A stretch of DNA of 37,978 bases from an uncultured Eubacteriales bacterium. GTDB lineage: Bacteria > Bacillota > Clostridia > Oscillospirales > Oscillospiraceae. A model generated the notes under the pieces. That model searched no databases and was not told the origin of the DNA. It saw nothing but the letters and a program-made list of their open reading frames with translations. Of this stretch, positions 31,687 to 37,978 are shown piece after piece. Position 1 is the stretch's first letter, and each line of letters starts with the position of its first letter. The position numbers and the translations under genes are program-made. The stretch spans positions 1 to 37,978 of the forward strand of contig OMZQ01000032.1 of NCBI GenBank assembly GCA_900315595.1. The letters are read 5' to 3'.

Positions 31687-31705
31687 AGCACGCATCAAGC
31701 GGGCG

Positions 31706-32596
31706 TCAGCCGCAGTCTGTCAGAGAAAGCTGGACGGGGAGCGGGGGATCGAGCGTTTCGAGCGACCGAACCGGGTATGCGCCGCGGGCGATCAGCGCCT
31801 GCGCGCCGGGAGAGCCGTCGTCCCGGACGGAGACCGGCCCGTTGCCGCGGCGCAGGGCCTCGCTCGCGCCGGAAAAGGTCCCGCCGGTGGTATGCGTCCG
31901 GGCGATCAGACTGTGCCCGGCCAGGGCGTAGATCAGCCGGTTGCGCTGCAAGGCGCGGTAGGGAGCGAAGGGCAGGTGCCAGCCGGTCTCGGTGACGAAG
32001 ACCGCCCGTTCCGGCGGCTTTGCCTTGTTCAGCTCTCCGGGCAGAAAGGCGGCTGCCGACCCGCCCGCGTCCAGACATGCGTTCTGGGCCGTTTGATCCG
32101 CGCCGAGGGCGTTGCCGGAGATCAGCACCTTGCCCTCCCGCGCAGCCAGCGCGCCGACCTTTCGGGCAAAATCCGCCGAGGCCGCGTCCAGACTGCGCGA
32201 GCCGGTCAGACTCACCCCCGGTCGGGAGAGCAGATGCGGGTCGCCGCAGTAAAACAGAACCGCCGGGGCGTCGTCGCCCAGACGCTCGCGCAGGCGGCGG
32301 GGATAGTCCGGGCTGACCACGGTCAGGGGATGGATCTCAAACAGCAGAGCCGTGCTCAGATAGGCGTCCAGCGCCGCTTCGCGGCTCAAAAGCCGCAGGA
32401 TGCGCTCGCGCGCGGCGCGGTCCAGACCGGCGGCGCAGAGGTCTGCGTCGGTCAGCTCCCGATCCGGGTCGCGCAGATCCGGATCGTTCTGGCGCAGGGC
32501 TGCGCGCAGGCTCCGGACCTGGGGCAGGGTCATCGGACGCAGTCCGTCCGCGAGGTCGGCGCAGAGCAGCAGCCAGCCCCGCTCCGCGCCGGTCAT
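31706..32596 (-). CDS. DprA/Smf-like DNA-processing family protein
   Basis: A 296-residue protein of the DprA (Rossmann-like) family. YPRRLRERLGDDAPAVLFYCG leads into the fold, SLTGSRSLD resembles the GSR loop, SGNALGADQTAQNA the SGgAxGiD loop, and RNRLIYALA the RNR helix. DprA loads RecA onto incoming single-stranded DNA in transformation. This member is shorter than typical DprA (about 360) and lacks the C-terminal winged-helix domain, with altered loops (GNALGAD for GGARGID), so it may be a paralogue with another role. It overlaps the DEAD-box helicase gene by 4 nt and is in the same operon. Confidence 0.8.
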   Translation of the reverse strand: MTGAERGWLLLCADLADGLRPMTLPQVRSLRAALRQNDPDLRDPDRELTDADLCAAGLDRAARERILRLLSREAALDAYLSTALLFEIHPLTVVSPDYPRRLRERLGDDAPAVLFYCGDPHLLSRPGVSLTGSRSLDAASADFARKVGALAAREGKVLISGNALGADQTAQNACLDAGGSAAAFLPGELNKAKPPERAVFVTETGWHLPFAPYRALQRNRLIYALAGHSLIARTHTTGGTFSGASEALRRGNGPVSVRDDGSPGAQALIARGAYPVRSLETLDPPLPVQLSLTDCG

Positions 32597-33783
32597 ATTC
32601 TGCGTCTGCGGTGGGCAGGGGCCGCAGGCTGCTTTTTCTCCACCTTTTCCAGACCGTACTCGTTGAAGGCCACGGGCTGGATCTCGAAGTGCGAGAATTT
32701 TGCGATCTCGTTCAGCTTCATCTGCTCGGGGAAGGAACCGACGATGGCGAAGGAGACGCCCTTCTTGCGGGCGCGCCCGGTCCGTCCGATGCGGTGGATG
32801 TAATACTCGTTCTCCTCGGGAATATCATAGTTTATCACGCAGTCCACGTCGTCCACGTCGATGCCGCGCGCCGCTACGTCGGTGGCGATCAAAACCTGCA
32901 GCTTCCCGTCGCGGAAGCGCTGCATGGTTTTTTCGCGCTGGGTCTGGGCGATATTGCCGTGGATGCAGTCGGCGTTCACGTTCGCGCGGGCCAGATCGTC
33001 CGAAAGCCGCTGGCACATGACCTTCGTGTTGCAGAAGATCATCACGCGCTCAAAGCTGCCCATACGGATCAGCTTCAGCACGGCCTCGGCCTTTTCCATG
33101 GCCGGGACGGTCAGGGAGTACTGGTCAATGTCCGGCTTGTTTTCGGCGTCCGGCTTGACCGTGATCTCCACCTCGTCGCGCTGGTACATCCAGGAGACGG
33201 TCAGCACCTCCTGCGAGAAGGTGGCAGAAAACAGGCCGAGATTGCGTCGCCCGGTGGTTTTGTCCACGATGCCGGTCACGTCCTTGAAAAATCCCATGTC
33301 GAGCATCCGGTCGGCCTCGTCCAGCACGACGGTGCGGACCTTGTCCAGGCGGATCGTGTGCCGCTTGAAGTGATCCATCAGCCGGCCGGGGGTGGCGACC
33401 ACGATCTGCGGCTTGCGCTTGAGCTGCTTGAATTGGGGCTCCAGCTTCTGCCCGCCGTAGAGGACGGCCACGCGGAGATCGGGGTAGCCGGGCAGAAGGG
33501 AGCGCAGCTCGTCTCCGATCTGAATGGCGAGCTCGCGGGTCGGGGCCAGGATCAGCCCCTGCACGTCCTCACAGGCGGGATCCACGTGGACGATCATCGG
33601 GATGCCGAAGGCAAAGGTCTTGCCGGTCCCGGTCGGGGCCTTGGCAAGCACGTCCTTCCACTCCATAAACGGCGGGATGGCCTGCGCCTGCACCGCCGTG
33701 GGCCAGCCATAGCCCTTTTGCTCCAGGGCCGCAAGGATCGGCTCCGGGAGATTCATATCCTGAAAGGTAAGATTGTTTTCCAT
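32593..33783 (-). CDS. DEAD-box ATP-dependent RNA helicase
   Basis: A 396-residue helicase core. It has the Q motif, APTGTGKT (I), PTRELA (Ia), TPGR (Ib), DEAD (II), SAT (III), ARGIDV (V) and HRIGRTGR (VI). The C-terminal extension is short, with a basic end (PAHRRRRI), so it is a minimal CshA/RhlE-like enzyme for RNA remodelling or cold growth. The ATG at 33783 has GGAG upstream; the open frame runs 114 codons further but crosses the promoter and lacks family similarity. It heads the operon with the dprA-like gene. Confidence 0.95.
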   Translation of the reverse strand: MENNLTFQDMNLPEPILAALEQKGYGWPTAVQAQAIPPFMEWKDVLAKAPTGTGKTFAFGIPMIVHVDPACEDVQGLILAPTRELAIQIGDELRSLLPGYPDLRVAVLYGGQKLEPQFKQLKRKPQIVVATPGRLMDHFKRHTIRLDKVRTVVLDEADRMLDMGFFKDVTGIVDKTTGRRNLGLFSATFSQEVLTVSWMYQRDEVEITVKPDAENKPDIDQYSLTVPAMEKAEAVLKLIRMGSFERVMIFCNTKVMCQRLSDDLARANVNADCIHGNIAQTQREKTMQRFRDGKLQVLIATDVAARGIDVDDVDCVINYDIPEENEYYIHRIGRTGRARKKGVSFAIVGSFPEQMKLNEIAKFSHFEIQPVAFNEYGLEKVEKKQPAAPAHRRRRI

Positions 33784-33819
33784 GATTTGCTGCTCCTGAA
33801 AGATTCTGTAATCCTTGAG

Positions 33820-33848
33820 ATGATACCACAGTTGCCTGCAAATAGCAA
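33820..33848 (-). promoter_or_regulatory. Promoter of the helicase operon
   Basis: On the minus strand, TTGCTA (33848-33843) and TATCAT (33825-33820) are 17 nt apart, 36 nt before the start codon. Confidence 0.7.
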
Positions 33849-33887
33849 GGAATTTTCGGGAAAATCCGTTTTTTCGGGAAGTTCGGA

Positions 33888-33916
33888 TTGATTTTGCGGG
33901 CTTCCTGTGGTATAGT
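33888..33916 (+). promoter_or_regulatory. Promoter of the MBOAT-SGNH operon
   Basis: TTGATT (33888-33893) and TATAGT (33911-33916) are 17 nt apart. It is divergent from the helicase promoter, and both have CTGTGG directly before the -10 box. Confidence 0.75.
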
Positions 33917-33952
33917 AGGGACGATTTTGAGGAACAAAAAAGGGGTCTCATT

Positions 33953-35563
33953 ATGATGCAATTCAACAGTATTGCCTTTTTGATCGCCTTTGCTGTCTTC
34001 CTGGTGATATACGCCTTCTGCCCGGAGCGTTGGCGGAGGTATCTGATGCTGGCCGGAAGCGTCGCCTTTGTGGCGGTCAATTCCTGGCAGGCGGCGCTCT
34101 TTGCCCTGCTTTTTGCGGCGGTCAACTACGTGCTCGGCTTCTGCGTTTCCCGCACGGCCTTCCGTAAGCCCGCCCTGGCCTGCGCCGCGGCGGTCAACGT
34201 GATCGCCCTTGTCACCTTCAAGCAGCTTGGTGTGCCGATGCTCGGCCTGAGCTATTATCTCTTCTCCTTCATCGCCTACCTGGCGGACGTGGCCCGGGGC
34301 ACGATCGAGGCGGAGACCGATCCGATTCGCTTCGCTTCGTTTACCTTCTTCTTTCCGAAGTACATTCAGGGCCCGATCGCCCGCTACGGCGAGCTGTCCG
34401 GCCAGCTTGACCGCCCGAAGTACTCTCTGGCGAACGTCCAGCTCGGTCTGACCTACTTCATCCTGGGCTTCGCCATGAAGATCCTGCTCTCCGACAAGCT
34501 GAGCGTCATGTGGTCCAACGGCTATTATTCCCTCGCCAGGATCGGCTATGACGCGATCTCCACCAAGCTGGCCTGGCTCGGCGCGGTGGATACCAGTCTG
34601 CAGATCTTCATCGACTGGCAGGCCTACACCTTTATGGCAATGGGCATTGCCGGGACCCTCGGCTACAAGCTGCCTCAGAACTTCAACTATCCCTATATCG
34701 CCCGCACCGTCAGCGACTATTACCGCCGCTGGCACATGACCCTGACCCGCTGGTTCACCGACTACGTTTACATCCCCCTGGGCGGCAGCCGCGAGGGCCT
34801 TTTGCGGACGATCCTGAACGTCCTGCTGGTCTGGCTGCTGACCTCGGTCTGGCACGGCAGCGGCCTTGCCCCCAAATATCTGTTCTGGGGCGTCGCCTTT
34901 GCAGCCGCCGTTTTGGTCGATCCGGTCTGGAACCGCCGGATCAACGGCAGGAGCCTGGAGACGGACCCGGAGGGCAGACCCACGCTTGCAAGTCGGCTCG
35001 TCGGTCATATCTGGCTGGTCCTGCTGATTCCGGTCACGGTCGTCGTCCTCTGGAAGCCCGCGCCCGGCCTGAACTTCATCCTCTGGGGCATGACCGTCGG
35101 CGTCTGTGCCGTGATCGAGCGGCTCTGGCGGACCTTCGTCGTCAACCGCTTCCAGATCGGCAAGCGCCTGGAGAATCAGGGCGTGATCGGCAAGGTCTGG
35201 AAGGTCTTCGTCTCCATCCTGGCCCATATCTGGGTGCTGATCCCGATCATCGTAAGCTGGGTCATGTTCACGATCCGCGATCTGGACGATCTTGCCCTCT
35301 ATCTCAGCAGGCTTTTCCCGGCATCGGGCAAGTCCGCCGGGATGGACCCCAACGACTTTGCCACGTTCTGGAAGAGCGTCGGCCCGGCGATCATCGCCGG
35401 CGTCATCCTCTGCTTCCCCCTGCCGGAGACGATCATCCGCCGCGTCGGCAAATCCAAAATCGGATCCTGGGTGCTGTCCGTGCTGTTGGCAGCGCTGTTC
35501 TGGTATTCCGTCTACGTGCTCACCCAAAAGGGCAGCGACCCGATGGGCTACGCCGCCTTCTGA
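33953..35563 (+). CDS. MBOAT-family membrane O-acyltransferase (DltB/AlgI-like)
   Basis: A 536-residue membrane protein with about ten or eleven helices. The MBOAT signature is clear: FPKYIQGPIARYGEL, RRWHMTLTRWFTDYVYIPLGGSR (with His261) and SVWHGSGLAPKYLFWG with the conserved membrane histidine His301. Such enzymes move an acyl group (often acetyl) across the membrane onto an extracellular polymer, usually with an SGNH-type partner. That partner is encoded 15 nt downstream. The substrate could be wall polysaccharide or teichoic-acid-like polymer. No dltA or dltC is present, so D-alanylation is unlikely. The start pair ATG-ATG follows AAGGGG. Confidence 0.92.
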   Translation: MMQFNSIAFLIAFAVFLVIYAFCPERWRRYLMLAGSVAFVAVNSWQAALFALLFAAVNYVLGFCVSRTAFRKPALACAAAVNVIALVTFKQLGVPMLGLSYYLFSFIAYLADVARGTIEAETDPIRFASFTFFFPKYIQGPIARYGELSGQLDRPKYSLANVQLGLTYFILGFAMKILLSDKLSVMWSNGYYSLARIGYDAISTKLAWLGAVDTSLQIFIDWQAYTFMAMGIAGTLGYKLPQNFNYPYIARTVSDYYRRWHMTLTRWFTDYVYIPLGGSREGLLRTILNVLLVWLLTSVWHGSGLAPKYLFWGVAFAAAVLVDPVWNRRINGRSLETDPEGRPTLASRLVGHIWLVLLIPVTVVVLWKPAPGLNFILWGMTVGVCAVIERLWRTFVVNRFQIGKRLENQGVIGKVWKVFVSILAHIWVLIPIIVSWVMFTIRDLDDLALYLSRLFPASGKSAGMDPNDFATFWKSVGPAIIAGVILCFPLPETIIRRVGKSKIGSWVLSVLLAALFWYSVYVLTQKGSDPMGYAAF

Positions 35564-35577
35564 AAAAGGAGAATCCC

Positions 35578-36498
35578 ATGAAAGAAAGATACGAACGCGG
35601 CGGTCTTGCCGCCATCCTCAATGAAAGCCCGCTGATCCTGACGATCATCGCCGCCGGTCTGCTTTTCCTGCTCATCACCGGCCTGCGCGGCTGCTCGAAG
35701 TCCGAACCGAAGACGCCCGCCGAGCCCGGCGCGCCCGTCGTGACCACCCCGGCCCCCGTCCAGACCACGGCCCAGCCCGACTCCCAGCCCGTCTCCACCG
35801 AAACGCCCGCTCAGACCACCGTGCCCGTGACGACCGAGGCTCCCGTCACCGACGTCCCGACCACCGAAGCGCCCGACTATCCCATCGGCTTCACGACCGT
35901 GGATGAATCCTACTTCTCCGACGCGCTCTTCATCGGCAACTCCCTGACCGACGGCCTCTGCCTCTATGACCCGATGGGCAGCGCAAAGCATTTCTCCGCC
36001 GCTTCTGCCACGATCTTCGGCATCCTGGATATGACCGACGAGTTCTACGGCTACCGCGGCCTGCGCGCCCTGCTCCAGGGCGAGACCTTCGGCAAAATCT
36101 ATATCAAGCTCGGCATCAACGAATGCGGCTATGATACGGACGCGTTCATTAACCAGTATCAGTCCGTGCTCAACGAGATCCGCAGCGCTCAGCCCGACGC
36201 CATCATCTATATCCAGGCGATCCTCTACGTGACGCAGAAGCACGAGGCAAGCAATCCGGTCTTTGCCACCTCCGGCATCATGGAGAAGAACGAGCGTCTC
36301 AAGCAGCTCGCGGAGGAAAACGGCTGCTATTTCCTGGATCTGACCGAGGCCTATAACGACGGCACCAACCACATGCCCGCCGACTGGACCGGAGACGGCT
36401 GCCACCCGAAGGCAAGCTGCTATAAGTATTGGCACCAGTACCTGCTGGAGCACGCCATCGTGGACGCCGCCCACCCCTGGGCCGTCTCCGCCGACTGA
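35578..36498 (+). CDS. Membrane-anchored SGNH hydrolase/acyltransferase
   Basis: A 306-residue protein. A single N-terminal membrane helix (about 18-38) is followed by a Pro/Thr-rich linker (about 42-100), rich in TTPAP and TTEAP repeats and likely to span the wall, and then an SGNH domain. Block I is FIGNSLTDG with nucleophile Ser122, block III has Asn181 in LGIN, and block V is DGCH with Asp273 and His276, so the catalytic set is complete. With the MBOAT gene 15 nt upstream it forms the pair typical of polymer O-acylation systems (as with PatA/PatB and AlgI/AlgX), in which the SGNH protein transfers the acyl group outside the membrane. The ribosome binding site is AAAGGAG. Confidence 0.9.
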   Translation: MKERYERGGLAAILNESPLILTIIAAGLLFLLITGLRGCSKSEPKTPAEPGAPVVTTPAPVQTTAQPDSQPVSTETPAQTTVPVTTEAPVTDVPTTEAPDYPIGFTTVDESYFSDALFIGNSLTDGLCLYDPMGSAKHFSAASATIFGILDMTDEFYGYRGLRALLQGETFGKIYIKLGINECGYDTDAFINQYQSVLNEIRSAQPDAIIYIQAILYVTQKHEASNPVFATSGIMEKNERLKQLAEENGCYFLDLTEAYNDGTNHMPADWTGDGCHPKASCYKYWHQYLLEHAIVDAAHPWAVSAD

Positions 36499-36520
36499 GA
36501 CCGATCACCCAACAATAAAC

Positions 36521-36580
36521 AATCGCCCGGAGGGCGGTGGAAGGAAGAACCTCCCATCGCCCTCCGGGCGATTTGTTTCG
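36521..36580 (+). terminator. Terminator of the MBOAT-SGNH operon
   Basis: A perfect 16-bp G+C-rich stem (36521-36536 with 36558-36573) is followed by a TTTGTTT tract. The large loop may form an extra stem. Confidence 0.85.
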
Positions 36581-36600
36581 CTTCACGAAACCGGGCGCTG

Positions 36601-36685
36601 GGTACGCGCCCCTACGCGCCCGCCGATGCGCTCCAACGCCGTAGGGGCGCGTATCCACGCGCCCGCCGATGCGCTCCAACGCCGT
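36601..36685. repeat. REP-like repeat cluster
   Basis: The cluster contains one GTAGGGGCGCGTATCCACGC unit in direct orientation (36641-36665), an inverted partial copy (36601-36615), and a 29-nt exact direct repeat (36614-36642 and 36657-36685). The same unit occurs twice at 31598-31686. It is non-coding. Confidence 0.75.
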
Positions 36686-36704
36686 GTTCCCCAGATTGAT
36701 CCTC

Positions 36705-36738
36705 CTGTAATGGCCGCGCAGGTGCGCGGCCATTACAG
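36705..36738 (-). terminator. Hairpin after the SLH gene
   Basis: A perfect 16-bp stem (36705-36720 with 36723-36738) with a 2-nt centre lies 8 nt after the SLH stop on the minus strand. It lacks a T tract, so it may be a processing or stability structure and not a classic terminator. Confidence 0.6.
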
Positions 36739-36746
36739 TGTGTGGT

Positions 36747-37978
36747 TTATTGCTCGCCCACCACGTCGCGGTAGAGGAAGGTCACGACCTGGCCGCGGGT
36801 GCAGGTCTTCGCGGGGGAGAATTTGGTCTTTGAGGTTCCCTTGGTGATGCCCTTTTCAACGGCCCAGAGGATCGCATCGTAGCTGTAGCTTGTTTCGCTG
36901 ACGTCCTTGAAGGGATTCGCGGCGGAGGTCGGCTCCGGCTTGCCCTCGGCGCGCCAGAGGAAGGTCACGACCTGTTCGCGCGTGCAGGCGTCGCCGACGC
37001 CGAACTTTATCTTGCTCTTGCCGTTCGTGATGCCGTTTTCCACGGCCCAGAGGACGGCCTTCGTGTAGTACGCGTCAGCCGGAACGTCCTTGAACGGATT
37101 CTGGGTGTTCTTCGGCTCCTCGCAGCCCTTGGCCCGCCAGAGGAAGGTCACGACCTGCTCACGGGTGCAGGTCTTCGCGGGGCTGAACTTGGTCTTGCTC
37201 GTGCCGGCGGTGATCTGCGGATCGTGGTAGAACGCCCAGAGGACCGCGTCGTAGAAGAAGTCGCCTTCCTTCACGTCCACGAAGGGATTGACCAGACCGG
37301 TCGCCGGGATGGTTTCCGTCTTCGTGTCTGTGTAGGTCACGCCGTCGAATTCGACGGCGGCGGTGTAGGTGCGGACGCCGTCCTCGGTCATGGTCGGGGC
37401 GGTCGTCACCTCTGCGGTCACAACTGCTTCCTTGGTCTCGACGTGCGTCAGGTCCTTGGCGCAGATGCGGGTCGCGGTCGCGCTTTTATAGCCGTTCCAG
37501 GTGAAGGCGGGCTCGCTCCAGCCGTGACCGGTCGCAGGGATCTCATAAGTCCGGACGTCGGTGTATTCCCGTTCCCGGAAGGTCACTTTTGCAGTGTTCT
37601 CGCGCAGGCCGGGGGTCTCGCAGCCGGGCTCGGTCCTGACGACGGAGCTGATCTCCGCGTCCAGCGTTTGCTGGATGGACGCGTCCTGGTTCGCCGTGAA
37701 GGTAGCCGTGGCAGCGCTCCCGTCCTCCGCCCATTCCCAGGTCGGCTCGCCCCAGGTGTAGCCGGTGGCGGGAATGGTCTCCGTCTTCGTGTCCGTGTAG
37801 GTCACGCCGTCAAATACGACGGAGGCGGTGTAGGTCCGGATGCCGTTCGTGGTCGGGGTCGGCGCTTGCGTTACCTCCTTCGTGACGGCGGCATCCTTCG
37901 TTTCGGTGTGGCTTGCGTCACGCTCGCAGGTCCGAGTCGCCTTGGCGCTTTCATAGCCGCTCCAGGTGAAGACGGGCT
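36747..37978 (-). CDS. Repeat-rich SLH-domain surface protein (C-terminal part, 5' end outside window)
   Basis: The frame is open to the right edge, so only the last ~410 residues are visible. They comprise tandem beta-rich modules of about 75 residues, each ending ...YTDxxTxxIPATG. A first partial and a third module are nearly identical (GVRTYTAAVEFDGVTYTDTK in the third), and a more divergent one lies between. Three SLH domains then close the protein: NPFVDVKEGDFFYDAVLW, NPFKDVPADAYYTKAVLW and NPFKDVSETSYSYDAILW, each followed by a CTREQVVTFLWR-type helix. SLH domains bind pyruvylated wall polysaccharide, so the protein is anchored on the cell surface. The CsaB fusion at 19579-21792 would supply that pyruvylation. 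The repeat part is probably a stalk or adhesin. A GTG at 37805 is internal, not a start. Confidence 0.9.
   Translation of the reverse strand, partial: PVFTWSGYESAKATRTCERDASHTETKDAAVTKEVTQAPTPTTNGIRTYTASVVFDGVTYTDTKTETIPATGYTWGEPTWEWAEDGSAATATFTANQDASIQQTLDAEISSVVRTEPGCETPGLRENTAKVTFREREYTDVRTYEIPATGHGWSEPAFTWNGYKSATATRICAKDLTHVETKEAVVTAEVTTAPTMTEDGVRTYTAAVEFDGVTYTDTKTETIPATGLVNPFVDVKEGDFFYDAVLWAFYHDPQITAGTSKTKFSPAKTCTREQVVTFLWRAKGCEEPKNTQNPFKDVPADAYYTKAVLWAVENGITNGKSKIKFGVGDACTREQVVTFLWRAEGKPEPTSAANPFKDVSETSYSYDAILWAVEKGITKGTSKTKFSPAKTCTRGQVVTFLYRDVVGEQ

Noticed and set aside
31424..31700. glmS ribozyme
   Set aside because: The promoter lies too close to the start, and I see no conserved core or pseudoknot elements.
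33569..35527. 652-codon minus-strand frame over the MBOAT gene
   Set aside because: It is an antisense shadow that crosses both divergent promoters; the MBOAT motifs are on the plus strand.

Overview
This window looks like a chromosomal segment of a GC-rich, spore-forming, anaerobic member of the Clostridia, probably a gut Oscillospiraceae/Ruminococcaceae type. The evidence is dipicolinate synthase A and B, SpoVAC and SpoIIID, S-layer-homology (SLH) proteins with a CsaB-type pyruvyltransferase, clostridial CBS-DHH pyrophosphatase architecture, and intergenic palindromes of the kind common in such genomes. The genus is inference. I saw no rRNA, tRNA, CRISPR array or intact transposase.

Region 1-13970 is an accessory, lower-GC patchwork. 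It starts with a truncated RibD-like reductase and an ImmA/IrrE-type metallopeptidase, followed by a minus-strand group: a ParB-like/GNAT fusion, a NUDIX 3' fragment, and a GNAT fused to an unrecognised HGS-motif domain and preceded by the N-terminal stub of an XRE regulator. Divergent from that group is the most interesting locus: an Rrf2 regulator, a flavin/2x[4Fe-4S] protein, a zinc-type macrodomain ADP-ribosylhydrolase and a class M sirtuin (SirTM) predicted to be an ADP-ribosyltransferase (3466-6354). No GcvH-L or LplA2 gene, the usual lipoyl partners of SirTM operons, is adjacent. Next come a LuxR-type two-component system with a truncated second kinase-like gene, an SLH-gene remnant with palindromic repeats, a GNAT/HAD/NUDIX/HD operon (9680-12495), and a self-regulated TetR/CPBP-protease pair.

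Region 14112-18003 is a sporulation cluster: dpaA, dpaB, spoVAC and spoIIID, then a Mn-dependent pyrophosphatase. From 18064 to 31423 most genes lie on the minus strand: a membrane-anchored CAT-fold acyltransferase-like protein with a possible leaderless transcript, a GT4-CsaB fusion, a DUF1934 protein and D-Ala-D-Ala ligase, enolase, mnmA with a DUF2207 membrane protein, and glmS with a PH-domain protein. A PAS/HATPase-like degenerate kinase on the plus strand sits inside this block.

Region 31706-37978 holds a DprA-like protein and a DEAD-box helicase (minus), a divergently transcribed MBOAT O-acyltransferase and SGNH hydrolase pair (plus), and the C-terminal part of a repeat-rich SLH surface protein running off the right edge. 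The CsaB fusion, the SLH proteins, MBOAT/SGNH, Ddl and GlmS all bear on building and decorating the cell envelope.
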